From the NCBI GenBank assembly GCA_032622095.1, contig CP136066.1, forward strand, positions 49,264,911 to 49,328,910: a stretch of DNA of 64,000 nt, read 5' to 3'. The DNA is from Siphonodentalium dalli. Its lineage: Eukaryota > Mollusca > Scaphopoda > Gadilida > Siphonodentaliidae. Made by a program: the position numbers and the translations under genes. This document shows positions 10,866 to 23,900 of the stretch, one piece after another (the first letter of the stretch is position 1; the number at the start of each line of letters is the position of its first letter). The notes under the pieces were generated by a model. That model was not told the DNA's origin. It made no database searches and saw only the letters and a program-made list of their open reading frames with translations.

Positions 10866-11860
10866 CTAGATAGATATGTAGGCGTGTGGTCACTGGCCAG
10901 GGGGGACATAATCCACTGGACCAACAATAGTTCTGCCCAGAATGAGGGCATTTTGATACCTAAAACTGAGCAATTGGAACAAATACTAATATGCAGTCGT
11001 ATAAATGCAAACAAATAATCACGGTCACGGGGAGGGACGAGGATATACCGGGTCGGCCATGGTTCGTTGGACATGCTCAACATCATTCGTACCTAAAGTT
11101 AGAAAACTCCAAATGGTGGCCATTTCAGTCTAATTATGACTTGAAGTAGAAAAATATGCAAAATGTGGCTCAAAAATAAAAATAAGAGGTTCAATAAAAT
11201 TCAAAATTATATCAGTCGCTGAATACAAGAGGGCATGTGTGTACCACCCCCACTCCCTAGCCAGAGGGATGTCCTTTACACTTGCCACTGTTTGAGTACA
11301 CGTTGGATATTAAATACGCTTTACCCAGGACCGCACAATCTGCTCTTTTTATTCTCAATTTACGAATTTTCCGGTGGAGCTATATGATCAGTTGGTCATT
11401 ACCCTCATCCAGTTTTATAATATACTTATAATTCTTTCTAAGTACAAATGTGCATGCATACATGTTACTCATCTGGTTAGTATGCTCCGCCCTATTCTGA
11501 GTTGTGGGGGATTGATAGATAATCAACAATTTCATCCAAAAAAACAAAATCCAGCAAAAACCTTAAACACCTCTGAAATCGTTTGTAATTATATGGTAAA
11601 TACAGCCAAGTAATATTGGACGTATTCGAGTCCGCATTTCAGAACGGAACGTGATCAATACTTCATCTGCGTCCGGCGAATAATAAAACCCATGATCACC
11701 AAGGTATCGTCGTAATAGCAGGTTAGCATTGATGCTTTATAACACAAAAGTAACTGAAACAAAGAAAGGAAAACACACGGTGACGATATCGACCGAATCA
11801 AAAACGTTAGGTATGTGACGTCATTCCCCCATTGTTATGCTGAAGTGTGTAACCATTACC
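10866..11860. other. Unassigned stretch
   Basis: Apart from the weak minus frame at 10,856-11,086, no coding signal or clear repeat was recognised. Confidence 0.45.
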
Positions 11861-11863
11861 TAC

Positions 11864-12480
11864 CTACCAACATGGGAGAACAATGGCAGCAGTATGTAAC
11901 TGTATATATCGACACAGACCCTGTTTCCATTTAGTGCAAGTATGGTAAAATTTCGCTCTTACGGTATCAGATTGTCTAAACAATTGCACACTACTGTTAG
12001 ATAATGGAGCCGGAGTGTCCCACGTTGCTTTATTCACGAGTGTTCTATTGTTTTCCTGACAAAGGTTAACCATTTATACTTCTTTGTGTCTTCCGTGTCT
12101 ATATTTGAAAAGTGCTTCACGATTTCAAATACCTTTTTCGTCATCACAGATCGTTCGCCTGACATCAGCCAAGACACATGTTTAGAGTGTTCTATTAGAA
12201 GCGGGTGTCTACCGAGTTCACCATACACCATATAAATAGGGGTGCTTTTCTGCATTGTTGAAATGATTTTACAAGATTTTAAATGTTATTTCTCAATAAC
12301 ATTAATATTTGCAAAACACCAGACCTCACTCCCGTAAAGCATAAGTGTGAGTACGGTTTCGTCAAACAGTTCCAACTTTAACTGTGGAGCCAAGTTCAGA
12401 TGCCTAGTTTTGTTCAAAAGGCCGAATATTGATCCAGATGTTTGAACTTGCCCACTGTTCGTATCTGAAGCTATATTACG
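11864..12480 (-). pseudogene. C-terminal scrap of a LINE ORF2
   Basis: The minus strand reads LELFDETVLTLMLYGSEVW, then STPIYMVYGELGRHPL and EHSKHVSWLM. This is the characteristic post-RT region (LFD..V.P.LLYG.E.W, then MVYGELGR.P) of a widespread group of invertebrate LINEs. An in-frame stop follows the LYGSEVW block near 12,285, and the frame shifts again towards 12,034-12,073. The endonuclease and RT core are absent, so this is a truncated dead copy unrelated in position to the neighbouring LINEs. Confidence 0.7.
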
Positions 12481-12749
12481 TTATTATTATTGCACGAAAC
12501 GGCAACAATTATTACAAGAAAAGAAGATGCATGCATCAGATCCCCCATGAACTATTTTACAATATTTAATCACGTATATTTGGAAAGTATTATAAATTTA
12601 ATATATATATTTATAACACAATTAGCCCCTAAATTCGGCCTCATAATTTAGCAATACACGCGTTTATTACCGACAGGCGCTGTGCCGCAAGAGCTTAGAG
12701 CAATTATATCATTGGCAACAACAGAACTAGTATTATGTTAAACGTCCAG

Positions 12750-13360
12750 TGCATTTGTGGCTTTCCCTCAAACTATTTGCAACAAAAGTTTCTCACTGGG
12801 AATAAGTACATTAGCCAATTAAAAACAACATGATAAAAATAAAAAAGAATCAAGAAAGGCGAAATTGATGAATTTGTGAATTTTGTGAAATAAATTTGTC
12901 AAAATTTGGTAAAATACTCAATTTATGACTTCTCAACAATGTTTATAAAAATAATAGTTCACAAGGCCTTCCATTTGTGTATCAATTTCGTAAAGTGCGT
13001 AGACAATCGTGAATACAGAACAGAAATCTTTTCCCAGATATGTTCAGTATTTTTCGGGAGTTTATCTAATTTCAGAGCCGCAATTTCTCAAAATTAGCTA
13101 AAATCCATTTTTTGTGGTCTTGTATTTTGAAAACTAAAAAAAATGAAGGGATCTCTTGTTGTTTTATTAATGTCTTCTCTAGATTGTGCACAAACAAAAA
13201 TGATTTCCTTATGCATCTATGATTGAGAAGACAAAAATAAAAATATATATTCTTAAACAAATTGTGTCTTCCATTACATGGACAGCCAAATTTGCCTGTG
13301 ATCGAGAACCGGCGTGATGAAATAGGATATTTGAGGTCATACAACTCAATAAATATAAAT
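12750..13360 (+). repeat. Left arm of long inverted repeat
   Basis: Pairs with 14,140-14,740 over its length with scattered mismatches and small gaps. Confidence 0.75.
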
Positions 13361-14139
13361 CCATATTCCGTTCATTTCTCATAACAACTTAAGTATACAT
13401 GGTTAAACACACTGTGAAGGAATTTCCAAAAACATTGCGTATACAATAAATTTATGGCCCAATGAATCCTCAGTATTAACTTTTTTCTAAAAATACGATA
13501 TTGGGGAGCTTTTGTCCTTTTTTTAAAAGGTTTTTCTTTCATACAGAGTTTACTGCTTCCTGATCTGATGTTCATATTCAGAGCTACAATCCTTTGTGTT
13601 GCCACTCGATGGCGAATTATTATTTCGGGATTGTTCTATAATATTATGACATGCCCACTAAGTTATAAATATACCTCTACTAAAGTACTAATGAAACAAT
13701 CTACACAAACTGGAATAAAACAACGTTTGTCTGCAATGACTAGAATATGGGATGACAAGATTATAGCGTTTTGTGATTATACCTACCCCATTATCAACGT
13801 TTAAATTTGGAGTCAGTTTCTTGAAAAATAATGTGAAATCCAGTAACTGTTGATTGGATTAATCAATGTAGTCCTATTTTTTCCAACATAAGTGTTTTAG
13901 GAGGAACGTTCAAATGATTTTACACATTAAACACTAATTGTTGTTATTGTTGTTTACTATTTGTGCACACAAATACCTTTTAAAATGGACAAAAACATCC
14001 AAAAACAGTCCAACATGGCATTTTTTGGAAAATATTCAATACTAAGGATTCATGAGTCCATAAGTTTTTGTTTTGGCACAACTGTGTTTAGCAATTCCAA
14101 CACAGTGTATTTATGTTTGTATACTTAAGAAGTTTTGAG

Positions 14140-14740
14140 AAATACAGGGCAAGTGGATATTAAGGTATCGAGTTCTATGACTTCAAATATGATATTTCAT
14201 CATATCAGTTCTGTGTCACAAGGCAAATTTGGCTATACAATGGAACACTCATCTTGTTTAAGAACATTTTTGTCTTCTCAATCATAGATGCATAAAGTAA
14301 TAATTTTTTTTCACAATCTAGTTAGGAAATGAATACAACAGGAAGATATCCTTTTTTTTTAAATACTGGATATGGATTTTAGCAAATTCTTAGAAATTGA
14401 GTCTCCCGCAATTAGACAAACTCCCAATTTTGGAGGCACATAACTCGAAAAATACTCAACGTATTGGAAAATGTTTACTGCTCTGTAATCAGAATATTGT
14501 ACTCTACAAAATGACTAAACAAATGGAAGGACTTGTTAAATTGAGATTTTTAAAAATATCATTGAAAAAGCATAAATTGAGTATTTTACAAAATTTAGCA
14601 ATTTCGCCTTTCTTGATCCTTTTTTTTAATTTTTAGTATGTTGTTTATAATATGGGTTAATAGACTTATTCCTGCTAAGAAACATTGTGTTGCAATTAGT
14701 TTGAGGTTTGACACTTTTGTCTCATAACAATTACAACTTG
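14140..14740 (-). repeat. Right arm of long inverted repeat
   Basis: Inverse copy of 12,750-13,360. Confidence 0.75.
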
Positions 14741-14789
14741 CTGCATATGTTGGAAGTCACACGAGGGGAGGGTTGATAATGAAACATGT

Positions 14790-14912
14790 CGGTCTGGTCC
14801 AAGGGGCATGCAGTAAAGAGACCAGACATGAGAACATACACACGAACTGTTCAATTAGACCCAACAGTGTCCCATGCAATATAAGTACCCGGGCCACACC
14901 AACCCAATCTGA
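14790..14912. repeat. Minisatellite unit left of LINE 2 (partners 18,870-19,060)
   Basis: Contains AGTGTCCCATGCAATATAAG followed by a short spacer and CCAACCC. Two further units with the same core stand at 18,870-19,060, on the far side of LINE 2. Confidence 0.6.
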
Positions 14913-14931
14913 CAGGTCCATGTGACCTGCC

Positions 14932-17900
14932 TTGGATTGGATTGGATTGGATTGTTTATTTGCACAAATTAAATACATAATACACAAACATAATAATATA
15001 TATTTCAAATTTGCACAGGAGCGGCATGGCCAATACAGGCCGTCTTCCTGCCGCCCCTTATACATAATAGAGAATAAGCAGATGGCGATCATATTGTTGT
15101 GTGACAATCGAGATGTTGCATGAGGGTCAGCTGTTGAAATAATGTGTTGTTAAAATTTTGGGGTTGTGTTTTATATATCCAACTTTGTTCGGGCAGATAT
15201 GATTAAATAAATGTCTATACAATTATGTGTCCATAGATATGTGCCCATAAATGGTGAGTAATCCAGGGTTACGGCACGTAATGAGGACACGTCTCTTAAG
15301 CGCAATCATACATAATACATGTATACATATTGTTCCAATTACTTTCTACAATCTCGGCATTCCGCGTTGTCACAAGTTACTGAGCTATTATAGTGTGATT
15401 GCACATTTGTACGCATGGAAGATTTAAAGATGGTTCTGCTAGCTGCAAATCTGTGTGCTGTGTCCAAGCAGTTCCACACATACGGAAATGAGTATCTCGG
15501 TAGAATTTGAGAGAAATTCGTCCTTGGAATTGTATTAGCCAAGTTGCCGGACTGTCGCGTTGTTGATATTGGTGTATACTTAAATAAACTTTCGAAAGAC
15601 GGGGGAAGATATTTGTTTTTCCAATCATACATGAACAATGCGATTTGAAGATGATACAGGTCATGAAACTTTAGAATTTTTAGAGTTTTAAACAACGGCT
15701 CTGTGTGACTGCGATATCTTTTGTTGCATAATATCCGGACTGCTTTTTTCTGTAGCCGAAAAAGAGACCCTGATGCTGAAACGTGTCCCCAGATTATTAT
15801 TCCGTACAGGAGATGACTGTGAATTAAGGAGAAGTACAGAGTTTTTAGTGCACTTTTGGGGAGGAATCGTTTGACTTTACCTAGACATATTGCATGTGAT
15901 ATTTTTCTGGTTAGCATTGATATGTGGTACTTAAAAGTAAGATTTTCGTCAATGATTATGCCAAGGAATTTAAGTGATTTTTCTTGGTTTTGATTACTTA
16001 CACGAACTAGTTCCTTTTTATTCAATTTAATTCGCAGATCTGCCCATTTAAAATCGTTATTTTGTGGATGCAGCAACATATATTTAGTTTTTGATTCATT
16101 GAGGGATAGTCGGTTACTACAGCACCAGCGGTATACTTTATCTAGTTCATCGTTTATCTTATTCTGAATGGTTTTAGAGTTATTCCCTGACACGTATAAT
16201 GTTGTGTCGTCAGCAAATGAAAGAAGTTTGAGATTGGTGCTGTTGGGCATGTCGTTGACATACATTAGAAATAGGATGGGGCCAAGGATAGACCCCTGTG
16301 GTACTCCACATGTCATAGTCAACATTCCCGATTGATGATCATGGACTTCTACATATTGTCGCCTGTCATGTAAGTAACTTCTGAACCAGTCATTAGCGAT
16401 TCCCCTTATTCCATAGTGATCGAGCTTTCTAAGTTTCTAAGCTTTCAAAAGCTTTTGATAAGACTAAGAAAATGGCAATGGTGGAGTCACGGGTTTTTTT
16501 GTCATTTCATTCCGCTACATCTTCGAGAAGATGTATAAGTGGATGAATGGTAGAATGTTTCTTACGAAAGCCATATTGGTGTTCATGAAGAATTTTATGT
16601 TTGTTGAGGAACGATGAAAGCCGAGCATTGATTATTTTTTCCATTATTTTGGAAAATGCAGGTAATATGCTGATTGGTCTATAATTTTCAATCTGATCGC
16701 GTTCCCCTTTTTTGTATATAGGCATTATTCTAGATATTTTCATTTTCTCGGGCACAAGTCCCTGGGCAAATGAGAGATTAAAAATATGCGTGAGTGGTCC
16801 AACCGTTTCGTTAATTGTTTGTTTCATTAGTTGCACGGATACATCGTTTATATCTGTGCAAGTTTTATTAGATAATTTCGAGCAAAGTGATATTAGTTCA
16901 TCTCTGTTTGTTGGGAAAATAAAAAGGTTATTTTCATACTGCCCTGGTAGGTAATCGATGAAGTTCATCCCTGGAATCTGTGTTACATTGTTTGCGGTAA
17001 TTCTTCCAATGTCAGCGAAAAATGTGTTGAATGCGCATGCTATAGTTGTCGGGTCAGACAGTTTTCCGTTACCGGTACCATTTGAAAATTCGGTAGGAAA
17101 GGTATTCAAACCATGAGATATTTTAAGGGCTTCTTTCAGTATCGTCCAAGTGCGTCGCATGTTTGTTTGATTTTCTTTGAGAATATTGCCGTAATAATGA
17201 TTTTTACTCTGCCGTTTTAATTGGTTGTATATTCTGCAGTATATTTTGTATCTACCTATGTTTTCATCTGTTGGAAATTTTAACTTATTGGTGTACAATT
17301 TGCTTTTTTTTACTGACGATTGAATGAGTCCTTTAGTCATCCATGGTTCTCGTTTAGTGTACTTGTTTGGTGGTTTGCGTTTAATTTTTGGAAAGGCTTC
17401 TTCGAAGAATAAGGAGCAGCTGCGCAAAAAGGCGTTATATGCTAGGTCTGCGTCTTGGTATACGAAGACCTCATCGAATGAATGATTGTTCAGAAGACTT
17501 TTAAATTTTGTTATATTGTTTTCGGACATTATTCTAGTTGTTGTTTGATTTACGTCATTCTTTGTATTGGTATCATTGGTTTCGACGTGGAATGTACCAA
17601 AGTGGTCTGAGACGTCCGATAGGATGATTTCACTGTGAAATTTGCAGTTGGATATGCTATTTGTGTAAATGTGGTCAATGAGAGTCGCTGAGAATTCAGC
17701 TACTCTCGTTGGTTTAGTAATCACTGGCATGAATCCACGTTCGAACATATTACTGATGAAAGCATTTGTTTTACTGTGTGAATCAGAATGCAGTAAGTCT
17801 ATGTTAAAATCACCAACGATGTATACTTTTGCATTTAATTCGTTAAGTTTGATAATAACATTGTCAAGCTGATTAGAGAAGGTTTCTATGTCAGCGAGCG

Positions 17901-18640
17901 GGGCAGTGTTAGGTCGGTATATAGAGCCTACAATGTATGAATTTTTTTTACCCGGATTTATTTCTACAAATAGTGTTTCAATTACATGGGGAATGAATAT
18001 CGAGAGATCATTTCTAGTTTTATATTTAAGACTACTTTTAATGAAAATTCCGACCCCACCCCTTCCGTCATCATTGTCCGGACGAGATTTGTACTCGAAT
18101 GGGTGATATCCTTCTAATGTGAAAGTATCCCTTACCCTAAAAACTTCAGATAGCGCAATTATGTCAAATAAGTTTTCCCCTGATTGTTGAATATTACATA
18201 GGAGTTCAACAAATGAGTCCCAGTTCGCTGTCAAGCTTCGACAGTTTAGCCCAAGGAAAGACGTCGTCTTCCTTTCAATTGATAGTTTCTCCTTGATTTG
18301 AAGTGGGGCATAATAATCTGATTGGTGGTTCAGAATGTCGTAAATGTTACTCCCGTTATCACAGTCATCGCCCTTATATACGGTGGTAAAGTTATAGTCA
18401 TCACCCTGGAGCTCACCCACAGATAGTCTATCGATAACCATTGTCTGAAATTATATTAGAGTTATATATTTTACCCCAAATCAGGAATGTACTTTCATTT
18501 TTCGGCATATTTAGTACCGTGTCCGTGTAAAGATACCTAACATGCGCATCCTTGTCACACAACAATATCATCTTGAGCAGTACGGAATAACAGAACATAA
18601 AACATTTACAGAACAATTTGATGGGAATCATATACATATA
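14932..18640 (-). mobile_element. CR1/L2-group LINE, about 3.7 kb, 5' end uncertain
   Basis: The 3' end on the minus strand carries AATAAA (14,955-14,960) and a tail of tandem CAATC units (14,933-14,954). Short tandem repeats in place of poly(A) are typical of CR1/L2-like LINEs. The 3' UTR has a GGCGGCAGGAAGACGGCC hairpin-like stretch. ORF2 lies at 15,339-18,441. The 5' boundary is not visible; it should fall before the minisatellite units at 18,870. Confidence 0.8.
15339..18441 (-). pseudogene. LINE 2 ORF2: endonuclease + reverse transcriptase, CR1/L2 group, broken
   Basis: From an ATG at 18,441 the frame encodes an APE-type endonuclease (LGLNCRSL, IALSEV, GRGGVGIFIKS, VGDFNIDLL, LIDHIYTNS, SDHFGTF). 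The RT follows (YRPISILPAFSKIMEK, QYGFRKKHST, then LVLSKAFE, GVPQGSILGPILF and SFADDTTLYV), then a thumb with KFLGIIIDENL and LLYGIIIWG, and a Cys-rich tail CDNAECRDC. The first frame ends at a TGA near 16,507. A frameshift near 16,440 beside a small local duplication of CTTTC/AAG-rich sequence separates it from the second frame (15,339-16,325 and its upstream continuation). Otherwise complete, with about 1030 codons. It should be catalytically dead as written. Subclade within the Jockey superfamily is not resolved. Confidence 0.9.
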
Positions 18641-18641
18641 T

Positions 18642-18868
18642 ACATATTAGTATAAGCAATACATGTGTATACATGTGCATTCGTGTATAAACAAATATAA
18701 TGCATAGCATTGGCATGATATACAAGATGGTCCGCTGTTGTGCAAGTCGCTATATTTGTCAGTCGACTATTACGACGAGCGTCTCAACAGTCATTGACTG
18801 TTTTGATTTTTGTGTATATTAGCGGCAGCTCAACAAGGCCGTGCGTTTCGTGCAGGTCGTGTTTCACG
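18642..18868. other. Unassigned stretch upstream of LINE 2
   Basis: May include the LINE 2 5' UTR; no other feature recognised. Confidence 0.4.
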
Positions 18869-18869
18869 G

Positions 18870-19060
18870 GTGATTGACCAGGTTGGAGCATACACATGAC
18901 TTTATAACATAGACCCGAATGTGTCCCATGCAATATAAGTACGTACACCCAACCCCATGTACATACGTGTGACCAGTTTGAGAGCATGCGCATGCAATTT
19001 TAAAATAGACCCGACAGTGTCCCAATTAATATGAGTATGCGTGCACCTCAACCCTCTGTC
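18870..19060. repeat. Two tandem minisatellite units of about 95 bp
   Basis: Both units run ACCAG, TTGGAGCAT or GAGAGCATG, a TAGACCCGA core, GTGTCCC, then AATATAAGT or AATATGAGT and CAACCC. The unit left of LINE 2 (14,790-14,912) is a third member, so LINE 2 may have landed inside a short array. Confidence 0.65.
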
Positions 19061-19555
19061 GCCGTGTCATACATGTATCAACAAATCAATGTATTTACAT
19101 ATAAATACAATTCTCGAGTTGGGTCTGCGCTCTTATCTGCATGTACCGTCCAAATCAAGACAGTTCAGCATGACTACATGCGTTGCAATACTTCAAGCGC
19201 AATTGCCAGCGTCATATGGGTGGGTACGCACACATAAGGGCACAAACGCAACCGCATTCGTTTGTGTATTCGCGTACGCATGTGCATCTGGACGCGCATT
19301 ACAATCGGTCACGACATCCTGTCATCTCCCAATGACCAGAATAATGACAAACGACTTGCATTACCTTTCCACCGGCCACTGAATCCGACAAAATGGGACG
19401 CGCGCATCCACATACACAGACGCACATAAACGCAACTCACGCCATATATGATATATGATTGTATATTGAATGCCTTTACATGGCGTGTGTGATTACTATA
19501 TAGTATAAATCATGTGGTTGTCAGAATTGGTTACATAAAGAGAATATCAGGTTTC
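19061..19555. other. Unassigned stretch
   Basis: Plus-strand frames at 19,031-19,382 overlap one another and lack protein character. I see no gene. Confidence 0.45.
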
Positions 19556-19559
19556 TCTT

Positions 19560-20690
19560 TCATATATATATAAATAATAAAATAATAAATTTAGTTTAAA
19601 GCCGTAAATCCTCATAGAGCTCTTAGGCTTTACATCAATACATATACAATGATGATTAGAACATAGTAAGAAATATCAATTATGTACAATGAGCTGCTCA
19701 TCTGGCTACCATCAGTGGGTCGGATGATACACACGTTGAAACAGATGCGTTTTAAGTTTAGATGTGAACATTTTGAGCGACTGGGGTGCCCTCAAGTGAT
19801 CAGGCAATTTATTCCAGAGAAATGGTGAAGCCACGGAAAAGGCCCGGTCACCAGCTGTTACGAGGTCACCGGTACAAACACAAGGCTGTGAGAACTTTCA
19901 GATCGCAGAGACCGCGGAGGAACATATCGAGAAATCAAGTCTGCCAAGTATGATGGGGCCTCGCTATTCAGACACTTGTGCGTTAATTTCAAAATTTTGA
20001 ATTCAATCCGTTCCGGAGGTAACCAGTGGAGCTCGCACAATAATGGCGTGACATGATCATATTTTACGGCTCATTAAAATAACTCGTGATGCAGATTTCT
20101 GCACATTTTCGATTTTGTCCAAGATGGACTGGTTGCAGCCGTACAACAGAGAATTGCAGTAGTCCAGACGACTGGTAACGAAGGCATGTACTAGCTGTTT
20201 TGTGGTCTCGACGTCGATAACATTCCGCACCCTGCTGATATTTCTAAGATGGTAATACGAGGACCTGCACACCTGCTCGATGTGTTTTTCAGCAGACAGG
20301 TTCTCGTCCAAGAAATATCCGAGGTTGCCGACTGTGCTGGATGGCGAGACAACACTGTCTTCAATGTTGAGACTATGTTTAGAACATTTTGAAAGTTGCT
20401 GTCGCAAACCAATATACATTAGTTCAGTTTTATCTGCATTCAATTTTAAGAAGTTTATTGTCATCCATGATCGAATATCAGTGACACATCGTTCAAGCGT
20501 ATATTTGGTAGAACTTGCGGAATCAAAATCCGGCTAAAAATGAATATACAGTTGTGTGTCATCCGCATAGAAGTGAAAAGATAATTCATGTCGTCTAATG
20601 AGGTCGCCAAGGGGTAGTACATATATAGTGTAGAGCAACGGCCCCAGCAGTTATCCCTCTGGAACGCCGAATTTAAAAGAGATTACAGTA
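19560..20690 (-). pseudogene. 5'-truncated L2-type LINE reverse transcriptase fragment
   Basis: The minus strand starts inside the RT with FGVPEG (family GVPQGS) and continues through [67 protein letters not shown] and GDRAFSVASPFLWNKLP to a stop near 19,731. The 3' UTR contains CCTAAGAGCTCTATGAGG, a short palindrome, and ends in a TTAT/TA-rich tail near 19,560. In-frame stops occur after VPEG and after YIHF, and a frameshift lies near 20,050. Everything upstream of the RT core is missing, which fits incomplete reverse transcription at insertion. Confidence 0.85.
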
Positions 20691-20972
20691 TATATATATA
20701 TAGATGGACGTCACGACAAGGTTACGCATATAAAAAGTGAAGTGTAGTGGGATATATAACTATACATCGAAATGTTACTTCGATTACAGTAGTTTAGTGT
20801 ATATCTATAAAGTAAACATGAAGGGTACTGGTCGATATATAGTGTATGAATAACGAGAATGTCGATCGTGCACTATATTAAGTAATACCGGTCATACCAG
20901 CATACAGATAATACGCCTGCCACATTTTGACAACATGATTGAAAATTTGAATTGGAATGTCATCATCTGTAA

Positions 20973-23900
20973 TTAATTGATCGCCCTCACGCGTAATTTG
21001 GCTTCTCTTGATAACGTATCGTATTTTATGTAGGCGTTAATCCCAAGTGCATCCATAATAAAATATTCCATCTCATTTCTAAATGAATACATGGGTGTGC
21101 ACTCAATGAATATGTGAGATAAAATATCGGTCGTGGTAAAACCGCAATTCGTACAGGATATTTCTCTGTTAATTCCTATTTGGCTTATCAATTTGCCAAT
21201 CGTTAGATAAATGGTCTTGTCTTCTGGATGCGATTTACATAGGCGCCAAACATAAGATATAGATAAATCTGTGTGTATTCTATTGAAGATTGAGAGACTT
21301 GGGTCAGAATTTGTTCTTGACTTCCACGCATCATCGTGTGATGTTACCATTCCCATGTTAAAAAGACTGTGGCAAATTGGTTAAGGTAGTACGAAAAATC
21401 ATATCGTTCAAGTATTTGCATTATGTCACAAAAATAGTTATGGAAACACGATGAACTAGTGGTAGGCAAAGGCATGTATTCATACATTCTATGGAGGAAA
21501 ACTTGTGTAACAGTTTTGTGATTGTTACATTCGACATTACACAGTGATGATAATAGTGACAATTTCTTTTTATGTATGTAGAATTCTAGTGAATGAATTG
21601 CAAGTAAGCCAAGAGCAATGTCGGTCCGGGTCCTGGGTTCAAATCCCTGTATCCTTTTGATGAAAAACCTATGAGTCCTCTCTAGTTTCATAATTTCATT
21701 TTGGGATAGATTCCATAAAAGTTCCGTACCGAACAATGGTCTTGGCAAGACGACTGATTTATAAATGAGTGAGGAACTCAGGGGAGCTAGACCTCCGGCA
21801 TACAAACCAGAATTCGATATCATAAGAAAAGTGCTTCTCAGTTTATCACATACATGTTCATTAAAATTATTTGTTTGTTTATACTTATCAATTGGGATTC
21901 CCAGGTGAACTGTACTGTCCACTTAATTAAGGTGTTCAGACCCCATGATCCACTTGCGTTTATACTTATTGGCTCGCTTCCTGGTCTCATTAAGCACCAT
22001 TGCTACATATTTAGACGAATTATACTTATACCGCCATGTATAGCTATACCTCACGCATATATCAATAAGTGAATTCAAACCACATTCAGTTAGTGATAGA
22101 AGTAGCATGTCGTCTGCGTGGGTTGGACAAGTGCAATTAATTGATTCCATGTGAAAGCCATATATTGACTCTGATAGTAATTTTATCAGTTCGTCAATGT
22201 AGACCAAGTGAAATTTCGGTGAGCAGAATCCCCCTGCCTTGTTCCTTGATCTATTTTGATTAATCTTGATGTAGCATCATTATATATCACATTACAATAA
22301 ACATCGGATAGCAATTGGTGCAAAAATTTGAAGGAAATTCCAGCTAGGCCCATCTCATACAGTTTGTACATAAGTCCGTCTATCCAAACCGTATCAAAGG
22401 CTTTCCATACATCTAGAAAGCAACAGTACAATTTTTTATTTCTTTCAGCATTGAAATGTATACATTCCTGGGTTAGATAAGAAGTCATGTTAGAACTAAT
22501 GTGTTTTTGAAAACCGTGCTGAAGAGGATTAACTGATAAGATATGCGGTGTATGTAACTCAGTACGATTCAGTAAAACTTTCTCCAGCAATTTGTAAAAG
22601 GCAGGCATTATATTTATGGCCATGTAGCTGTCAAACGAGTGTTTTGGCTTGGATCCTCCTTTATGTAATGTGATAATGACACCTCGTTTGGCAGCAACAT
22701 GTATATAACCATGCCGCAATACAGCTGATAATAATTGACAGAGGCTTTCGATTAGACTATTGCCACCATATATAATATTCTCATTTTAAATATTATAACC
22801 GGGAGATTTTTTGCGACTGAGAGTATTCACCACTGGCAATAATTAATTTCGACTAACTGGAAATAATAAAACATCATCAGTTATATTATGACCATTATGT
22901 GCAGAGCATAGCTTTTCTTGTACAGATTTGGTGACCATTTCAAAGTGATCCGATTCAAAATTTTCACTAGTCAGTGGTGAATATAGATTCTTAAAATAGC
23001 TAGACCATGCATTGACAATTTGTGGAGTTGATCGGAAGGTTTGGCCATTTTCCTTGAAAAATGTAGTGGATGTTTGATTGGTTGCAGAACGTTTTGAATT
23101 GTATAATTTGAAGAAAGTGTCTTGATCTAATTGTGCGCTTCTATCAATTTCGTCGTCACGCTGCTTAATGAATTGTTCTGACCTCTTATATACTCGCGAC
23201 GGAATTGTGCATTTGCGTGTTTATAGTTAACGTAACTAATGTCATTTCACGCGGTCTACGATTGTTTATCCATTCATTTCTGTACTTTTGCATTTCAATG
23301 TGAAGTTTGCTCAGATTTGGAGTCCAAAATGGTTTCCTGTGTCTCTGAAATGTCTTACGCGGCAAAACGTTTTCTGATGCATTATTGATAGCCGACACTA
23401 TACATTGGTATGATTCAGATACATCATTTTCTGTGCGAAAGTTGAGTGTTGGTATATAATTTGCTAATGATGTTTGATAATTTGAAAGAATACTTGCGTC
23501 AGACTTGAGCGTTTTCCAATTATAACGCGGCGATATGCGCTTGCTAAAGTTCGGTCTATCTTGAGTTATCGGTATCACTAAAGCAATTGTCAATGGGCTG
23601 TGGTTCGAAACATCAAGAGAATCATCGTCGATAACATCACATGAGCAAATAAAATGCTTATCATTATTATGAAGTAGGAAATGATCAATTGTTGACTGAC
23701 CTGTGCCATTATAAGATACACACGTCGGGAGTCTCTTGGTCGGACAATTCTCGTAGTTAGCAGAGAAGAATTGTTTTGTTTGAACACACATTTTGAACAG
23801 TTCATCTCGTTTGTCATTTTAATCAAAGTTTCCATTAAAGTCCCCCATGAGTATTACCCGAGCAAGGGATCCGTACATGTCAATGAGGTCACTAATATTT

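Larger units (their letters stand above)
12750..14740. mobile_element. Foldback-type DNA element of about 2 kb with arms of about 0.6 kb
   Basis: Left arm 12,750-13,360 and right arm 14,140-14,740 are imperfect inverted copies. Matching landmarks are ATCAAGAAAGGCGAAATT (left, near 12,850) with its inverse near 14,610; GGGAGTTTATCTAATT (13,057) with the inverse of GGGAGTTTGTCTAATT (14,410); and ATGCATCTATGATTGAGAAG (13,212) with its inverse near 14,280. The 0.8-kb centre has no convincing ORF. Arms this long and a small non-coding centre fit a foldback or long-TIR non-autonomous DNA transposon. Outer ends and target duplication could not be fixed by eye. Confidence 0.75.

Noticed and set aside
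18425-18460. TATAATTTCAG just before the LINE 2 ATG, resembling a splice acceptor
   Set aside because: The ORF belongs to a LINE, and no donor or exon could be found; a pyrimidine-AG by chance is likely.
21630-21650. GGGTTCAAATCCC, resembling a tRNA T-arm box
   Set aside because: It lies inside LINE 3 ORF2 coding sequence and no acceptor or D-arm surrounds it.
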